Of a DNA stretch of 64,000 bases, positions 33,323 through 45,307 are shown piece by piece. The stretch's first letter is position 1; each line of letters begins with the position of its first letter. The DNA comes from Aquanectria penicillioides. Taxonomy: Eukaryota; Ascomycota; Sordariomycetes; Hypocreales; Nectriaceae. Under the pieces are notes generated by a model. The model had not been told where the DNA came from and searched no databases. It was given only the letters and a program-made list of their open reading frames with translations. Position numbers and translations under genes: made by a program. The DNA lies in contig PYIU01000005.1 in the NCBI GenBank assembly GCA_003415625.1, positions 935,001-999,000 on the forward strand. Direction: 5' to 3'.

Positions 33323-33667
33323 ACTATCAGAAGCTGTGTCATTTTTATCAAACACCTATCTCTAGCATCCAAACTTTAAGCATGGGGCCGTTATATTCCT
33401 CATCCTAACTTGTATATCTAAGGAATCAACCCCTTTGGTACACAAACGCCATCCTTGGTGCTCGGGGGGTTGAATCCGAGCGGTACCTAATAGACATGAA
33501 CATAAACTACATCAAAATACACGTACACGCCAATTCAACAGTGCACTACAGTACTCCAAGCCCAAACCCTGGGGCCAGCATCCATAAACGGGGTATAAGC
33601 TGAAAGGATACAAACCACGTCGGCCTCGCGGCTGACTCACATGCAGATTACCATCTTAATATGCTGC
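33323..33667. other. Convergent intergenic spacer
   Basis: This 345-bp region lies between converging genes and contains 3' regions only. Confidence 0.45.
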
Positions 33668-36600
33668 TTAGACTCCACGGAACATGCGCACAATCAAGAA
33701 CCACATGGCACCGATAAACTTGAAAGCGCTGAGTCCTGCCACACTCCACAAGACAACGTTGAGGTAGATGTTGGAGCGAGCCAGCGCCACATCTTCGTTG
33801 TCGCTGTCACCAGGGGTAATCTTTTCGAGGCCAGCCGAGGATAGTACGATGGCCGCAAGGGCGAAGTTGGTAACCATCCAGATCAGGACGACACCTGTTC
33901 GGACACCCTTATAGTAGTCCATTTGCCTCTCCTGGAGCTGCGAAGGCGTAGGCGGCTTCTTTTCCTCCACAAACTTGGCGCTGAAAGCAGCAACTTCCTT
34001 GTGATACTGCGAATCCAGCGAGTCCTCGGAGGGAAGATCAGCCTTGATTTCACCATTTTCAATCTTGGCATGACCGATCTTTGCTGGTTTATCATCACCT
34101 TTGGTACCCCAAGACACATCGTGGGTGTTGCAGAAGGCATAAACGTTGAGGACGTTGGTGAATGATGGTGTAAGAAGCATGTACTGGGCGAGAGAAGTAA
34201 CCATGTGCCAGGGGTCGAACATGATAATAGACGCGATGAGCCAAAGACCATAGGTCGACATGACGGAAATGATGAGCGTGTAAAAGACTTTGTTCTTGAA
34301 GAGCTGGTCGATGCTGAAGCCGTCTTCATCATTTACATCGGCAATAATGGCTTTGACGGAGATGAAAATAGCGGCAAACAGAAGGTATCTATCATCAAAT
34401 TAGCACGGCGTAAAAGGATTCACGTCGGAGGAAGTACTCACATCATAAGGCCAGCCCAGAACCAAACCATGGTGCCGTAGAGCTTACCAGACCCAGCCGG
34501 TCGGTTTCCAAGTGAGAGGACGAAACAGGTGATCAAACACACGCCATAGAGCCAGGTGAAAACAACACCAAGGATTTCTCCGGTCCTACCCAGGAGGGTG
34601 CTGTCGCCCAAGGAAGTTGTGAGAATCTTGAAAACCAGGAAGAAGTTACCAATAGCAAACCAAGCGAAAATCATGTTGATGGTGTTGAAGACGAATTCGA
34701 TGAAGAAGGCGAACTTGCGGAAAGCGGTGTGATCAGATCGGAAAAAGTCGTGGAAATGGGCGATGGCGTAGATTGCAGCGAAGAATGAACCGTTCAGCCA
34801 ACGACGTCGCTGAAGAACCAGCTCCGTCACAGTATCCGGCACATCGGTTTCACCAGTGGCCGACTTGACGTATTGCAGAATCCAGTGGCAGTTTCGCTTG
34901 GTGACCAGTTCGAAACAAAGAATTCGATCTTCGGCCAGGTACATGTTGGACTCGAACATGCCTGCGTCACTTCCACCGTGGAGGGTCTCGCCCAAGAAGT
35001 ACTTCTCCAGAGGGCCCTTTCCGTTCTTATCGTTTTGCAAGGCGATGTATCGGTAAGCGGAGAAAGCACCAGGCAACACAGAGATGAAGCCAAAGGCAGA
35101 TTCGAGGGGCTTGTCAAGAATGTTGCTCATCTTGTACTCAAAGTTCTGCGCAGCAACAAGCGGGTTCAGCAAGTACTTGCCACCGGTACCCAACATGGCC
35201 TTGATTTCACCACAAGAGCCAGCGCACATCGGTTCCAAGTCGAAAGCCTTCCAGAGATGGTATATGGAGTTACCACCAGGTCGGGTTCCAGCATCAATGA
35301 GCACACAAATGTTGGGGTCGAGAACGCGGCCAAATGCGGAGAAGAACCATCTGTGGGAGTTGATCTTCTTGGCGTTGTTCTCCTTCAGGCAGAAGAGAAT
35401 CTGAACGGGCTGGCGACGATGAACCAGCGACACCACATCATTCTTCAGCTGCAGATGAGTCTGGGTCGTGTATTCGTAAATGTGTGCCGTGACATCATCC
35501 TCGTTAACCTTTTGTTGGGCAATACCTTCCTGGTAAACACCCATGCCGGCCAAAAGAGAGCGAGTTCGAGGGTTGATCTTGGCACGACCATCACTGACGA
35601 CACATACGACAATCTTCTTCCAGGCGTCCTTTCCCCAAGTCTTGCTGTTAGGGCGGTTGCACATGTATTCGACGTTCTTGAAGACACCCATCATTGTCCG
35701 GGCGAAGAGAATATCATCTTCGTTGTACATCGTGACGACGATAAACAGCTCGGTATGGCGCGGCTTGCTGAAGAGCTTTTGTCGCAGAGTAAAGTTCTTA
35801 TCATAAAAGTCATTGGGGTCGCAGGTAGCGGCGGAATATCGCATGTGGGTAAACTCGTCACGTTCACCATGGGGGTTTTGGCTGAGGAGGGCTGGAGGGA
35901 CTGGGCAATCAAGCACCAGGTTTCCTCGGTAGAGCTCAATCTTCTTTCTGACAGTCTTCGATCGAGAAATACCTCCAGTCGGGGCAGCCGGTTGTTGGTC
36001 TTGGTATGACTCGTTGGAGAGATTCGACTGCTGGTGGCCCAACATCGGTCGGCGGTCATCGTAATCGTAGTCCTGGTAGCCTTCTTGGGGATGGGGTTCG
36101 TAGGGCTGGTTGCCGTAGGCATCGTGATGCATCTCAGGATGCACGGAGTAATCGCCATCAACGTGGGATACATTCACATCTGAGTACTACGGTGAGGAGA
36201 GTTAAATTAGCATATTCGGGCCAAATAAGTTGAGCGCGTGTCAATGCGTGGAAGCTCAATAAAGAAATAAGGCATGGAATGGCGCAGACTTACGGCAGGA
36301 TTGAGGGTCAAGTGGTCGCTGGGAGTGCCCATCCGATGCATATCTGCATTGGGCATGGCAAGATGGGACTGCGAGAATTGCTGCTGGCCATAGGGATTAT
36401 CATCAAGATTATACCCATGTTGTCCCGGAGAAGGGGTCCTGTATTGGCCCCGACGATCCATTGGGATGTTGTTGTTGTTGTTGTTGTTGTTGTTGCCGTT
36501 GTTATTGTGGCCGTTGTGGTAGTAGTCGTCGTCTGTTCGAGATAGAGGTTAGATTTCGATTTGACAAGTAGACGATGCGGATTGCGAAGGGTGAGAGCAG

Positions 36601-36936
36601 ATGGGGTTAGAAAGGTTGCGCGAATGGCCCAGAAGCTCCGCCACGATGGTTCGTGTTGCCCGTAAGCCCGCACACGCAAGCGTCGTGGAACTTGCGACAG
36701 GACGCTAGATGGGAAAGGATGAAGGCGCTCGGAGGAGGGGCAAAAAGTAAAGAGGTGTGAGTGCGCGGCCGAGAGACAAAGGCTGGGAAAATCGTAATCT
36801 CGACCAAAGTGGCCAGGGGCGTGCGATCAACAGTGGAGGGGTTTCATGTGAAGCAGAGGATGGGAAAGGGGGGCCAGATGATGGGGGAGGGGTCACGAGG
36901 GGGTGTCGTGGACTTGCCTAAGCGTTCATACGACAT
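33668..36936 (-). CDS. Chitin synthase, class III
   Basis: Predicted 907-residue membrane glycosyltransferase that polymerises UDP-GlcNAc into chitin at the plasma membrane. Exons are 36918-36936, 36294-36532, 34442-36186 and 33668-34388. A disordered N-terminus (Asn run, PYGQQQFSQ) leads to the chitin synthase N-terminal domain ([17 protein letters not shown]). The catalytic core carries [15 protein letters not shown], the [10 protein letters not shown] acid motif and the QRRRWLNGS product-binding motif. A C-terminal membrane cluster covers about residues 560-880. The pattern and length match class III enzymes, important for hyphal growth in moulds. The start uses a 19-nt first exon (MSYERL) joined through a 385-nt GC-AG intron (GCAAGT donor). 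This join gives exactly in-frame coding into DDDYYHNG. The ATG at 36461 (MDRRGQY) is the fallback start. Introns 2 and 3 are 107 and 53 nt. Confidence 0.92.
36468..36494 (-). repeat. AAC trinucleotide repeat encoding poly-Asn in chitin synthase
   Basis: About eight consecutive AAC codons on the coding strand, within the second chitin synthase exon. They give an Asn run in the disordered N-terminus and could vary between strains. Confidence 0.75.
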
Positions 36937-39900
36937 GATTGCTATAGTTTATGCGCACCCAAGGCGCTCGCTGAATGAATGGTGTTGAAATCGTTCGGTG
37001 GTCCAAGAAGTTTGCTGACGTCGACGTCTCTTGAGAAGAGAGCGCTCGGTGGTTGCCAGGTTGCCAGGAACCAGGGGCCGGCAGCGTCGTATCGGAGCTT
37101 GTTGACGTCGCGCCAAAGCAGAGGCCAGCACAGCGCAACAGCAGAAGCCCGCAGCGGCGGTAAAGCAGTGCAAAAGCAGCGGCTGCCGGATGTTTCAAAT
37201 GGGCTCTGGGTCAAAGCAGAGCAGCGAAAACAGCGCCGAAATGTTGGCAAGAACGAGGGATGGAAAGCCGCTCGTAGGACGAAGGAAAAGATGCAGTTTC
37301 AAGCTGATGAAAATGTCACAGAGCGGCGCTCGGAACGACTTGGTTGGCCGGGAGGATTGGCGTCCAAGCAGCTGAGTGGCTTAGCGGCTCTCTGCGGGGG
37401 GGGTTGGAAGTGCGTGAGCCGGGTTAGAGGGTGGGAGAGGGATGCCAGCAATTAATTCCAAGGGACGGGGAAGGCTTTGGCGACACGGACGCCCTGTTTC
37501 AAACGCTGGCTCGGGTGATCACCCCTTGTTTCCACTGTTCAGAGCCCACCGGCAGAGACGGGGAGGAAGATTTATCGGAATGATTTGCTCGTTGGCGGGT
37601 GAGTGTGACGTCGCTCAGTCGCTCGATCGCTGGTCGTAACGGGGGGTGTGGCTCGGTGCCTCGGTGCCGTCGTGGGGGGAGGGATTCGAGTTGCGACGGG
37701 GAACGGGGAACGGCGAACGGGGCAGTGTTCCCTGCAATCAGCGGCGACTGACTGAAGCTGTTGGGCTAGGCGGGAAATGAGGACGGGCGAGGAGGAAGAG
37801 GACGAGTAGGAAGATGAGGTGGAAGAGGAGGAGAGAAAAACGACGAGGAGGCAGAGAAGAGGCAAGAAGGGAAGCCAAATACGAGAGCCGTGGGATTGGC
37901 GGGCAACGGTAATAATATTGCTTCCTCTCCTTTGTCCCTTTTCGCTCTCATCCCTCCCTCCCCCTTCCTTGAGCATCAGTTACCTAGCTCCGTCAGCCAT
38001 CATCAGCCCTCTCAGCCCAATGCAAGCCATGGCTCTGGGTAGCCCGTCTCTGCAAATCCAGCCTTAGACCCAGCTCACGCCGAGCCCCCGCCAAGCCCCG
38101 CCAGACTTCCACTCTAGCAGGGCCCGACCAAGCCATTGTCGCTGGCTTCAAGTCAGGCAAGGCGTTCTGGCAGTTCGCCAATCGCCCTGTGGAGACCTGT
38201 CTCTGTTGCACCCCGTGAAAATGGTACCTACGGTGCTGCAGATATGCTGAAGTGGGATCCCTCTCCGCCAATCGCCATTGAGGTTGTCGCCGAGTTCCCC
38301 GTCATCTGTCATCGGGCTCGTGGCCTCTCCTTGGCCCGTTTAGCAGGTTTTCTTGGGTACCCCGTCCCAGTCCGTCCCAGTCCCAATCCCGTCGCCTCTA
38401 GTCGTTGGCGGTGCATGATTTGTGTGCCGCACGTCGCTTCGGACAAGACGCATCCGTGCAAGGGAGTCAGCATGCTCCAAAAATATCGACGGAGACCGCC
38501 ACAGTCAAGAACGAAAAAGCTCGGATCAAGCAACAAATGTGGGCAGTGGTCGATCAACGGGCGGGAACTCGGGTAAGTTGTAACTAGGCAGGTATGTAGC
38601 ATCTTGCCCTTCGCCACAGATTTGCGAATGCAGCCATGCCTACACATGCTCTGTACCTGCTGCAAGCTCGCGAACCTCCTGCTCCTCTGTGCGTCGCCTA
38701 AGGCTGCCATTCCATCCATCCATCCATCATCGGCTTCCTTGTCCGCGTGGCAATGTCGTCGCAATCCCACTGTCCCACATGAGCAGCTCCTGAGCATCGA
38801 GTCCCGAGTCCCGAGTCGCCTCGACCCCGACGAAATTATCCATCCCTGACCTACCAGTACCGGGACGGGTCACGCCGCTCAGGATGCTACGCGCAGGCGC
38901 TCTATGTGAGCTGTGCGTGTGGGGAGATTTGACTGCCATTCCCTTTCTCACTCATCCCCCTAGCATCATAATTAATAAATATCCTGTCACACGTACAGTA
39001 GTAAGGCACATATCGCTCGCTGACTGCTGTGTAATCGGTACTAGCAGCCTCTCCCACACCCAATGGTTGCCCCAGCAGAAATGGCCACGCGAATAGGAAT
39101 CCAGATGCCGGTTCCGCCCTGACATTGACCGTTGCAATGTTTCTTATTCCCGCTGCACAGCCAAGCCTCAATCCTGGTACCGCCTGTTGGCTGTTGGCGG
39201 CATCAACACCTGTGGCTGAGGCTGGGGCAACAGGGCAGGGCAGGATTCATCAATACCGGTACGCGAGGACCCAACCGCCGATGACATGGTTTTTATCCAC
39301 GGAGGGCTCACGTGTTAAGTTTCGCTTGGCTTTGTCCGATATGATAATGACTATTCACCTTTCATTTTCATAATCTCGAATCGAACTCCTGAGTCGGGAA
39401 CACTTGTGCCCTACTAGCCACGCCTGGCGGTGCGGCATCGTGGGCGTCTTTAAGCTTTTCTTTAGTCTTCGGGTGGCAGAGCAGTATAAAATCATCCTGG
39501 TGTAACCATAATTCCGAGCTACCTTGAGCTTACTGTTACATCCATCCACTAACTTTGCACAAGAAGGTGCCGACGATATCTCCCTTCATTATCTGTAGAG
39601 ACGTATTCATCACGAGATCACACCTCACGATTAACTTCATTGGCTTAACTTCCTTGGGTATCGACCACCATATCCGTACATGCGTAAATTTGTGTTATCC
39701 TCTAGCCAATTCAGGGATCTCATGAAGGTCCACACCATGCAGCACACTACTAGTCTCTTTCCAACACAACATCCTCGGCGCTTGACCGCCCAATCCCCAA
39801 ATCTGAGTGCTTCTGAATCCCTCTAGCCAGCTAGCGCAGACCCAGCCAGAGAGGGGAAACTCAACTCGGCTAAAAACCCAAAAGTTGAGAATCTCGACAT

Positions 39901-40669
39901 AGGGTTGATCGCAACCAACGCAGTCAGCAGGTGTCCCAGCTTTAAAAGCATTTGAGAAACATCACAAACCTACCAACCCACCAATTCCCAGGTTAAGGAT
40001 AATTAATTAACACGCGGGTCTATCCGTCCGCGTATACTGATCGGTTGGCGCTCTCTTGCAGCCTCATCAACGCGCCAAGATGCGCCAGGACTGTGCCGCC
40101 CACTCTGTTCGTCCACTAAGCCAGACCTCGTCCCAACTTCTGTGCACCCATTGCGTCCCCTTAGCATGGGCTTCCCTGGTTTTATACACTTGAGGCCATT
40201 CCCCTACTGGCCCAGCCTTGCGCACACGCAGATTTAGGTGTTTGACGTCCGAGATTAGCTTGCTTGCCCCGGCAAAACAGCATTCAGCTCATGCACTGTC
40301 GGGTGTTGGTGTCGTTTGATCACAACGTAGAGCCAATAGCGCGCCGTCAACCCCTGGAACCTTGTTACCAACCTTATCCATACTAGGTACAACTCCCGCT
40401 TCACTGCTTCCTTCTTGCGTCCTCATTCAGGCAATAGATAGCCTGCCATAGTAACGAAGCATCAACTAACGGCGCAATGATGGGCCGTCTGGGAGAGGCG
40501 CTGACAGGAGGGCCTCTTTTGCTATTAAGACCCCATTCCCCCATCTTGGTGAACACTGGAATTTTGCACTAGTTTTGCTCTCTCATAGTAACCTTCAGGT
40601 TAACAACTCCCTCAGTTTCAATCAGCAACTCTTTTGGCCGTTGGGAAGCAGCAAACTCCCCCAAAAAAA
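36937..40669. other. 3.7-kb gene-free region upstream of chitin synthase
   Basis: The largest gene-free stretch of the window. ORFs here are short, overlapping and without family character on either strand. It separates the chitin synthase start (minus strand) from the CFEM-like gene (plus strand), so it is a long divergent regulatory region, possibly with an unrecognised non-coding RNA or a very short gene. GA/CT-rich low-complexity patches occur near 37790-37870. Confidence 0.5.
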
Positions 40670-41934
40670 ATGGCGCGCTGGCTGCCCTTCGTTACGAGCC
40701 TTCTCGTTTTTGCTCAGTCCTCTATTGCGGCCGAGACTATCACTATTAAGAGTGTCATCGACACAGCTGGCCATACATGTATCTCGAAATGTCTCTACTA
40801 CACTCTCATCACTGACCTTGGAGCGGCCATGGGATGCGATCTACCCTATGAAAATGCCTGTTTCTGTGCCACGGACTCTGCTTCCGCCTCGGTCGCAGAC
40901 AATTTCTTGACCAAGTGCGCGTCGTCAATGTGTGGAAAGGGAGACCTTACTCGGGATCTCACCTCTATGCATTCTATATACGCTTCATACTGTATCGGTG
41001 CCGGCTTCACACAACCCGGGGCCACAAATTGGTATAACCCTGCCGAGGCGACAAGTGAAGCATCTTCCGGTGCTTCTGCCACTGGTGATAGCGCCAGTGC
41101 CAGTGCCGAACCCAGCAAGACATCCGGCTCCGGCGCTGTAGAGACGACAACGCAAATGACTGTTGTCACGCAAACCACGGATAGCGGTGCGGGAGCCACA
41201 AAGTCGCGGGGTAAGTTCCTGCTCCTCATGGCCGCGGTGCCTTTGGTCCTGCTTCAGGTACTGTGCCTGCATACATTCGATACTCTAAATGGCTGTGCTA
41301 ATAAGTTGGGTTTCTAGTAACCGTCCAAGCGACAACAACCGTGTTAGTAAACGCGGACGGATCTCCTGCGAACCTCAACATAAAAGACTCAAACGATAAT
41401 TCGGTGAAGATTGGAGTGGGTGTTGCCGTTCCCGTGGCAGCTATTCTTGTCGGTGCCCTGGGCTGGTGGTTCTGGAGGAAGAGACGCCGTGCCGCCGCCG
41501 GTACCCAGCCGTCCGAGGAGGCTGGCACAACCAATGTCGCTCCCACCTCCCCTCCCCCTCCTCCCATGACCGAAGCAGCCGTCACTAGAAAGCCAGTCGG
41601 CAGCTCAACCGTCTCTCCTGTCTCTGCCGCTGTTTCACCCGTTTCTAAGACGAACGAATTATCTGGCGAGGGCCTCAAGCGCGAAATCGACGGTCAGGAG
41701 GTCCACCCCATCCCTAATATCACACCCGCTCCCCCTATTGAAGTTGCCGGCCGCCACGAAATCAACGGTGACACTGCATTGCGTCCCGAGATGGATGGTC
41801 AAAGCCCGCGTGTTGAGGTATCGGGAGAATCACGACCTCCCGAGCTTCCTGGGCAATCGCAGAGCCCCCCACCCGTCTACACGCAGGCGGATCAATCAGT
41901 CCAGCGATGGGAACTGCCAGACAACTCGAGGTAA
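40670..41934 (+). CDS. CFEM-like eight-cysteine single-pass membrane protein
   Basis: Predicted 385-residue surface protein. Exons are 40670-41210 and 41318-41934 with a 107-nt intron. A signal peptide covers about residues 1-20 (LPFVTSLLVFAQSSIAA). An eight-cysteine domain follows (about residues 21-105) with C-x3-C, a CFC pair and C-x4-C, like the CFEM fold of fungal extracellular proteins. A Ser/Ala/Thr-rich stalk leads to one membrane helix (about residues 215-240, VGVAVPVAAILVGALGWWFW) with a positive stop KRRRAAA. The cytosolic tail of about 140 residues is Pro/Ser/Glu-rich. CFEM proteins act in haem/iron uptake, adhesion or plant-pathogen sensing, and the long tail here favours a sensor- or wall-linked role. 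If the intron is retained, translation ends at the acceptor TAG (41315-41317) with a different hydrophobic tail. Confidence 0.8.
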
Positions 41935-43116
41935 TGGCAAAAGGAAAGATGGTTTAATGGTTCAAATTCGGATACACTCGTGTCTCTTATTGTATATTTA
42001 TTGACTCCTAGAATGAGTCGTAGCCAACGAAAACCGAGCTTCAAGGACTTGGCGTGTTTTTGAATGTGCCACAGTCTGAGGGGTACGGAATACTTCTTGG
42101 CATTTTATCTCTTATCGTATTGGATACCACACAGCACAACTATTTTCTCACTTTGACCAGTCCAGCCCGAGTGATTACAACGGCGAATTGCTTTATGATT
42201 GAGGATAGGTAAGTACTAGATGCGGATTCGTTGAGCGATCGCTTGTAGTGACTTCTCACAATTCATGTCTCAAATCTTCCAGAACTCATGCTCGCTCATA
42301 CCAGAAATACACCTGACATGGATCGAGAAAATTCTGCCGTGGGAGGCCGCAGAGATTAGCCAAGAGCAAAAACGATCGATATTTCGGGTTGTGGGTCAGA
42401 TCTGTCCAGAGATCTGGTCTATTTTTTACGTTGTTGGTCGTCACCTTTTGGGCATCAGCCTGCTCTCGGGAGTCGAGGCCCACTGCCGATAGGCGCGTGC
42501 CGTTGAGTGACCAGAGGTACGAAGCCCCATTGAGCTAGTCCCTAAAGTTTAGAAAGAGATAGAGTTTCACTTTTGATATTTTACTGGTTTCTAGAATTGG
42601 AATAAATGGCGTTTTGTTCTATGTTAGAATTTGTAGAGGGATGTCCGTTGCATCATTGCCATAGAATGACCTACCCTAATGCCATGCCGCTCCTACATAT
42701 TTATTTCTGAACGAACTTCAACCGAGTTTACGTTGTACCTAACCCGTATTTGGAGAAGTTCGATGACATTCATTCAAATCTCTACTCTTCCGCGCTAGTA
42801 GTCTATCCTTGTCCACCTTTCGGAATGCGTGGTATTCCAATCCGAATTTCATGTCTGACAGGCAATATGAAGGCATCGAATCTGTCTTCATACAGGTCTC
42901 TCCAAAACAGAACCTCTTCTAAATGAAAAACAATCAGTTCGTCTTAGCCTAGGTCGCACCCAACGCCTTAGACCCTAGTAAGTTGCTTAATTCTCAAACA
43001 ACCTCATCATCTATAGCTGTCCCCATGTCTGGGGTAATGAAACCTACACAGGTCCTTGCCTTGACCCCTGCAGAGAGGCCAATGGCAAAAAATGAGCAGA
43101 GCCTGCACTCCAGCAC
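41935..43116. other. Gene-free spacer
   Basis: This 1.18-kb AT-rich stretch between the CFEM-like gene and the tRNA holds no recognisable gene. Confidence 0.45.
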
Positions 43117-43121
43117 AAAAA
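43117..43121 (-). terminator. RNA polymerase III terminator of the tRNA gene
   Basis: Five consecutive T on the minus strand, three bases after the tRNA 3' end, as expected for polymerase III. Confidence 0.75.
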
Positions 43122-43124
43122 GAA

Positions 43125-43215
43125 GGGTCTGGCCGGGGATTGAACCCGGGACCTCTCGCAAGCTGTGCTGTAGGGTTTTCCCTAAGCGAGAATCATACCA
43201 CTAGACCACCAGACC
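43125..43215 (-). tRNA. tRNA-Pro (AGG) with a 19-nt intron
   Basis: A complete cloverleaf is readable on the minus strand. The acceptor arms are GGTCTGG and CCAGACC. The D-arm/A box is TGGTCTAGTGG. The anticodon stem CTCGC/GCGAG encloses TT-AGG-G...T. The T-arm/B box is GGTTCAATCC. The anticodon AGG assigns proline, and the body resembles other eukaryotic tRNA-Pro. A 19-nt intron (43161-43179) sits one base 3' of the anticodon, the standard place for nuclear tRNA introns removed by the tRNA splicing endonuclease. No CCA is encoded. Confidence 0.92.
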
Positions 43216-44152
43216 AGATAAGCTCGGATGAGCTGGTGAGTTAGCATCACGTGATGTGCTGCTTGTTGAAACCGTGGAGGGCAAAAGTGATCCATGAGTT
43301 TACAGCAGGTGATTGCACCTTATTTAACGCGTGTCTCACAGATCATGTGCGGCTCATCTCATTAGTGCTGCTACCTTGGTCTGAATGGGACTCTAGCGAA
43401 AAAGATCACGCTCATAATTCTGCTCTTTGCGCATCTTCCTTGTAAAAGACGTTCTGAGTTCATCTCGGTCCCAACAGATACCCCGGTCACATCCAGATCG
43501 CACTCCGTCGGTGCAACTTTCTTCTGTCAATGCTCAAAGTCCGCATGTCCGCCAAGATGGATCCATCTATACGAATAATAATCCGAAACCCTAATTTTCA
43601 GCTGGCGGCGGGACAGGTAAGGAGGAATTAATAATCGCGCTTGGTGCCCACGCGTTGTCTTTTGTGGTGAGCTTGGCATGCAAGCCACATCCGCTCAATT
43701 CGTCCGCGGAGTGCGTGGCCTGAGAAATGATGAGAAAACGGTCCGTCGGTGCCTAGTTCGCCCATTGGTGCACTCACTATGTGCTTCTACAATGGACCTA
43801 GATGGAGAATCGGGTAATATGGGGCTCGAATGACCCGCTATTACAGCCCTTCGAGCCTCGTGGGCTGCGGAGTTGTATTCTTGGCACTGCAGGTTCGAAG
43901 CGGATGTGCAACTTTCTTGTGTTCAGACTGGCGGTGATTAGAAATGCTTGCGTGTCTTGTATGTCCTGAGGTAGGCATCGTGAGGTTGTGCGGAGATGAG
44001 GGTCGTGGAGGAGTACTAGGAAACATCAACTGCTGGAGTATATAATGATAAGTGTAGTCCAGGGGAAAGGATCTGACAAGAGCAACAGCATCTAAACAAG
44101 TCTTGAAAGCCGCATACCTCACCTTAAAACATTACATCTTCTTTTCTCCACA
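43216..44152. other. Gene-free spacer
   Basis: This 937-bp stretch is upstream of the NmrA-like gene on one side and of the tRNA on the other. No gene is seen. Confidence 0.45.
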
Positions 44153-45307
44153 ATGTCTTCTCAGAATCTCATCACTGTCTACGGTTCCACTGGTTCCCAA
44201 GGTGGCAGCGTCGTTGCCTCGTTGCTTCAGAATAAGAACAAAGCCTTCGCTCTCCGAGGAATCACCCGCAACCCTGAATCTGAAAAGGCAAAAGCCCTTC
44301 AGGCACAAGGCGTTGAAGTTATCAAGGCCGACGGCCTTGTCAAGGAGCAGGCTATCCATGCATTCCAAGGAAGCTGGGGTGTTTTCGTCAACACCAACTC
44401 GGACGATCCTGTAAGATTCCAGACTTTGCTCCCCGAGGAGCAGTTCACTAACGAATGCAATAGGCTGTCAATCAACCAGGTGGCCCTAGCGAAACGGAGG
44501 TTGGAAAACTTCTCGTGGATGCCGCTGCCGAAGCTGGAGTCCGTCACTTTGTCTATAGCGGCATGGAGTCTGCTTCCAAGATCACTAATGGAGCCGTGCC
44601 AAATAAAGCCTTTGAAGGTATACTTTTCTTGATTTGATATTGAAAATTCTAACTCGCAGTAGAAAAGCACGACATCGGTGAGTACGCCAAGAATAAGGGG
44701 GTTTTCGAAACTGTAAACATTGTCAGCCCGGGCTGGTATATGGAAAACCATCTTGTTGAAGAAGTCGCCCCATTCATGGGAGGATTCCCTTTCGCCATGG
44801 ATGAAGAGGGATACCTTACCCTGCGAACACCTCGCTGGGGCGGCAATGAGGAGATTCCATTTATTTCCATCAGCGATGATTATGGCGATCTTGTCCATGG
44901 CATCTTTCTTGCGCCGGAGAAATACAACGGACATCTGGTTCAAGGTATCAGTTCCAGTGCCACTGCGGAGCAGTTTGTTTGCGACTTTCAGAAAGGTATG
45001 CGAATAACGGTGAATGATTTTCTTGAGAACCATCGCTGACCATACTCAAGTCACTGGGAAAAAGGCACGATTTGTACCCGTCGAAGACTGGAAGTCCCTG
45101 GAGACTTATGGGGTTGGTGCCTTCGAGACAGTCAAGTACATGTTTGGTTTCTGTCAGCATTCCGGTGGGCTGTACTATGGTGTACCCAACGACGTGGTTA
45201 CTGCAGGGGAACTGAAGGCCAAAGCCGCCGAGGCGAAGGGTGAATCGGGCGAAGCGACGCAGCTAATGTCGCTGGAGAACTTTGTCAAGAAGTACTTCTC
45301 CGCGTGA
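44153..45307 (+). CDS. NmrA-like / atypical short-chain dehydrogenase family protein
   Basis: Predicted 334-residue cytosolic NAD(P)-binding protein. Exons are 44153-44410, 44464-44617, 44660-44995 and 45051-45307; introns are 53, 42 and 55 nt. It begins with a beta strand and the glycine-rich loop VYGSTGSQGGSVV (residues 9-21), followed by GITRNPESEKAKALQAQGVE and KADGLVKEQAI, the standard NmrA/HSCARG pattern for binding the cofactor. HFVYSGMESASKI and VSPGWYMENHLVEEVAPF continue the Rossmann domain. The usual catalytic YxxxK is not in its normal place, as in NmrA regulators. Proteins of this type act as redox sensors in nitrogen metabolite control or as isoflavone-reductase-like enzymes, and sequence alone does not decide which. 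The 42-nt second intron is unusually short. Confidence 0.87.

Noticed and set aside
33455..33480. tRNA-like GGTTGAATCC stretch
   Set aside because: No acceptor stem, D-arm or anticodon arm can be formed around it.
34873..36009. 378-codon plus-strand ORF
   Set aside because: Lies entirely antisense to the chitin synthase catalytic exon; its composition mirrors the opposite strand and shows no domain.
37780..37870. GA-rich tract that might be a minisatellite
   Set aside because: Irregular purine-rich sequence without a constant repeat unit.
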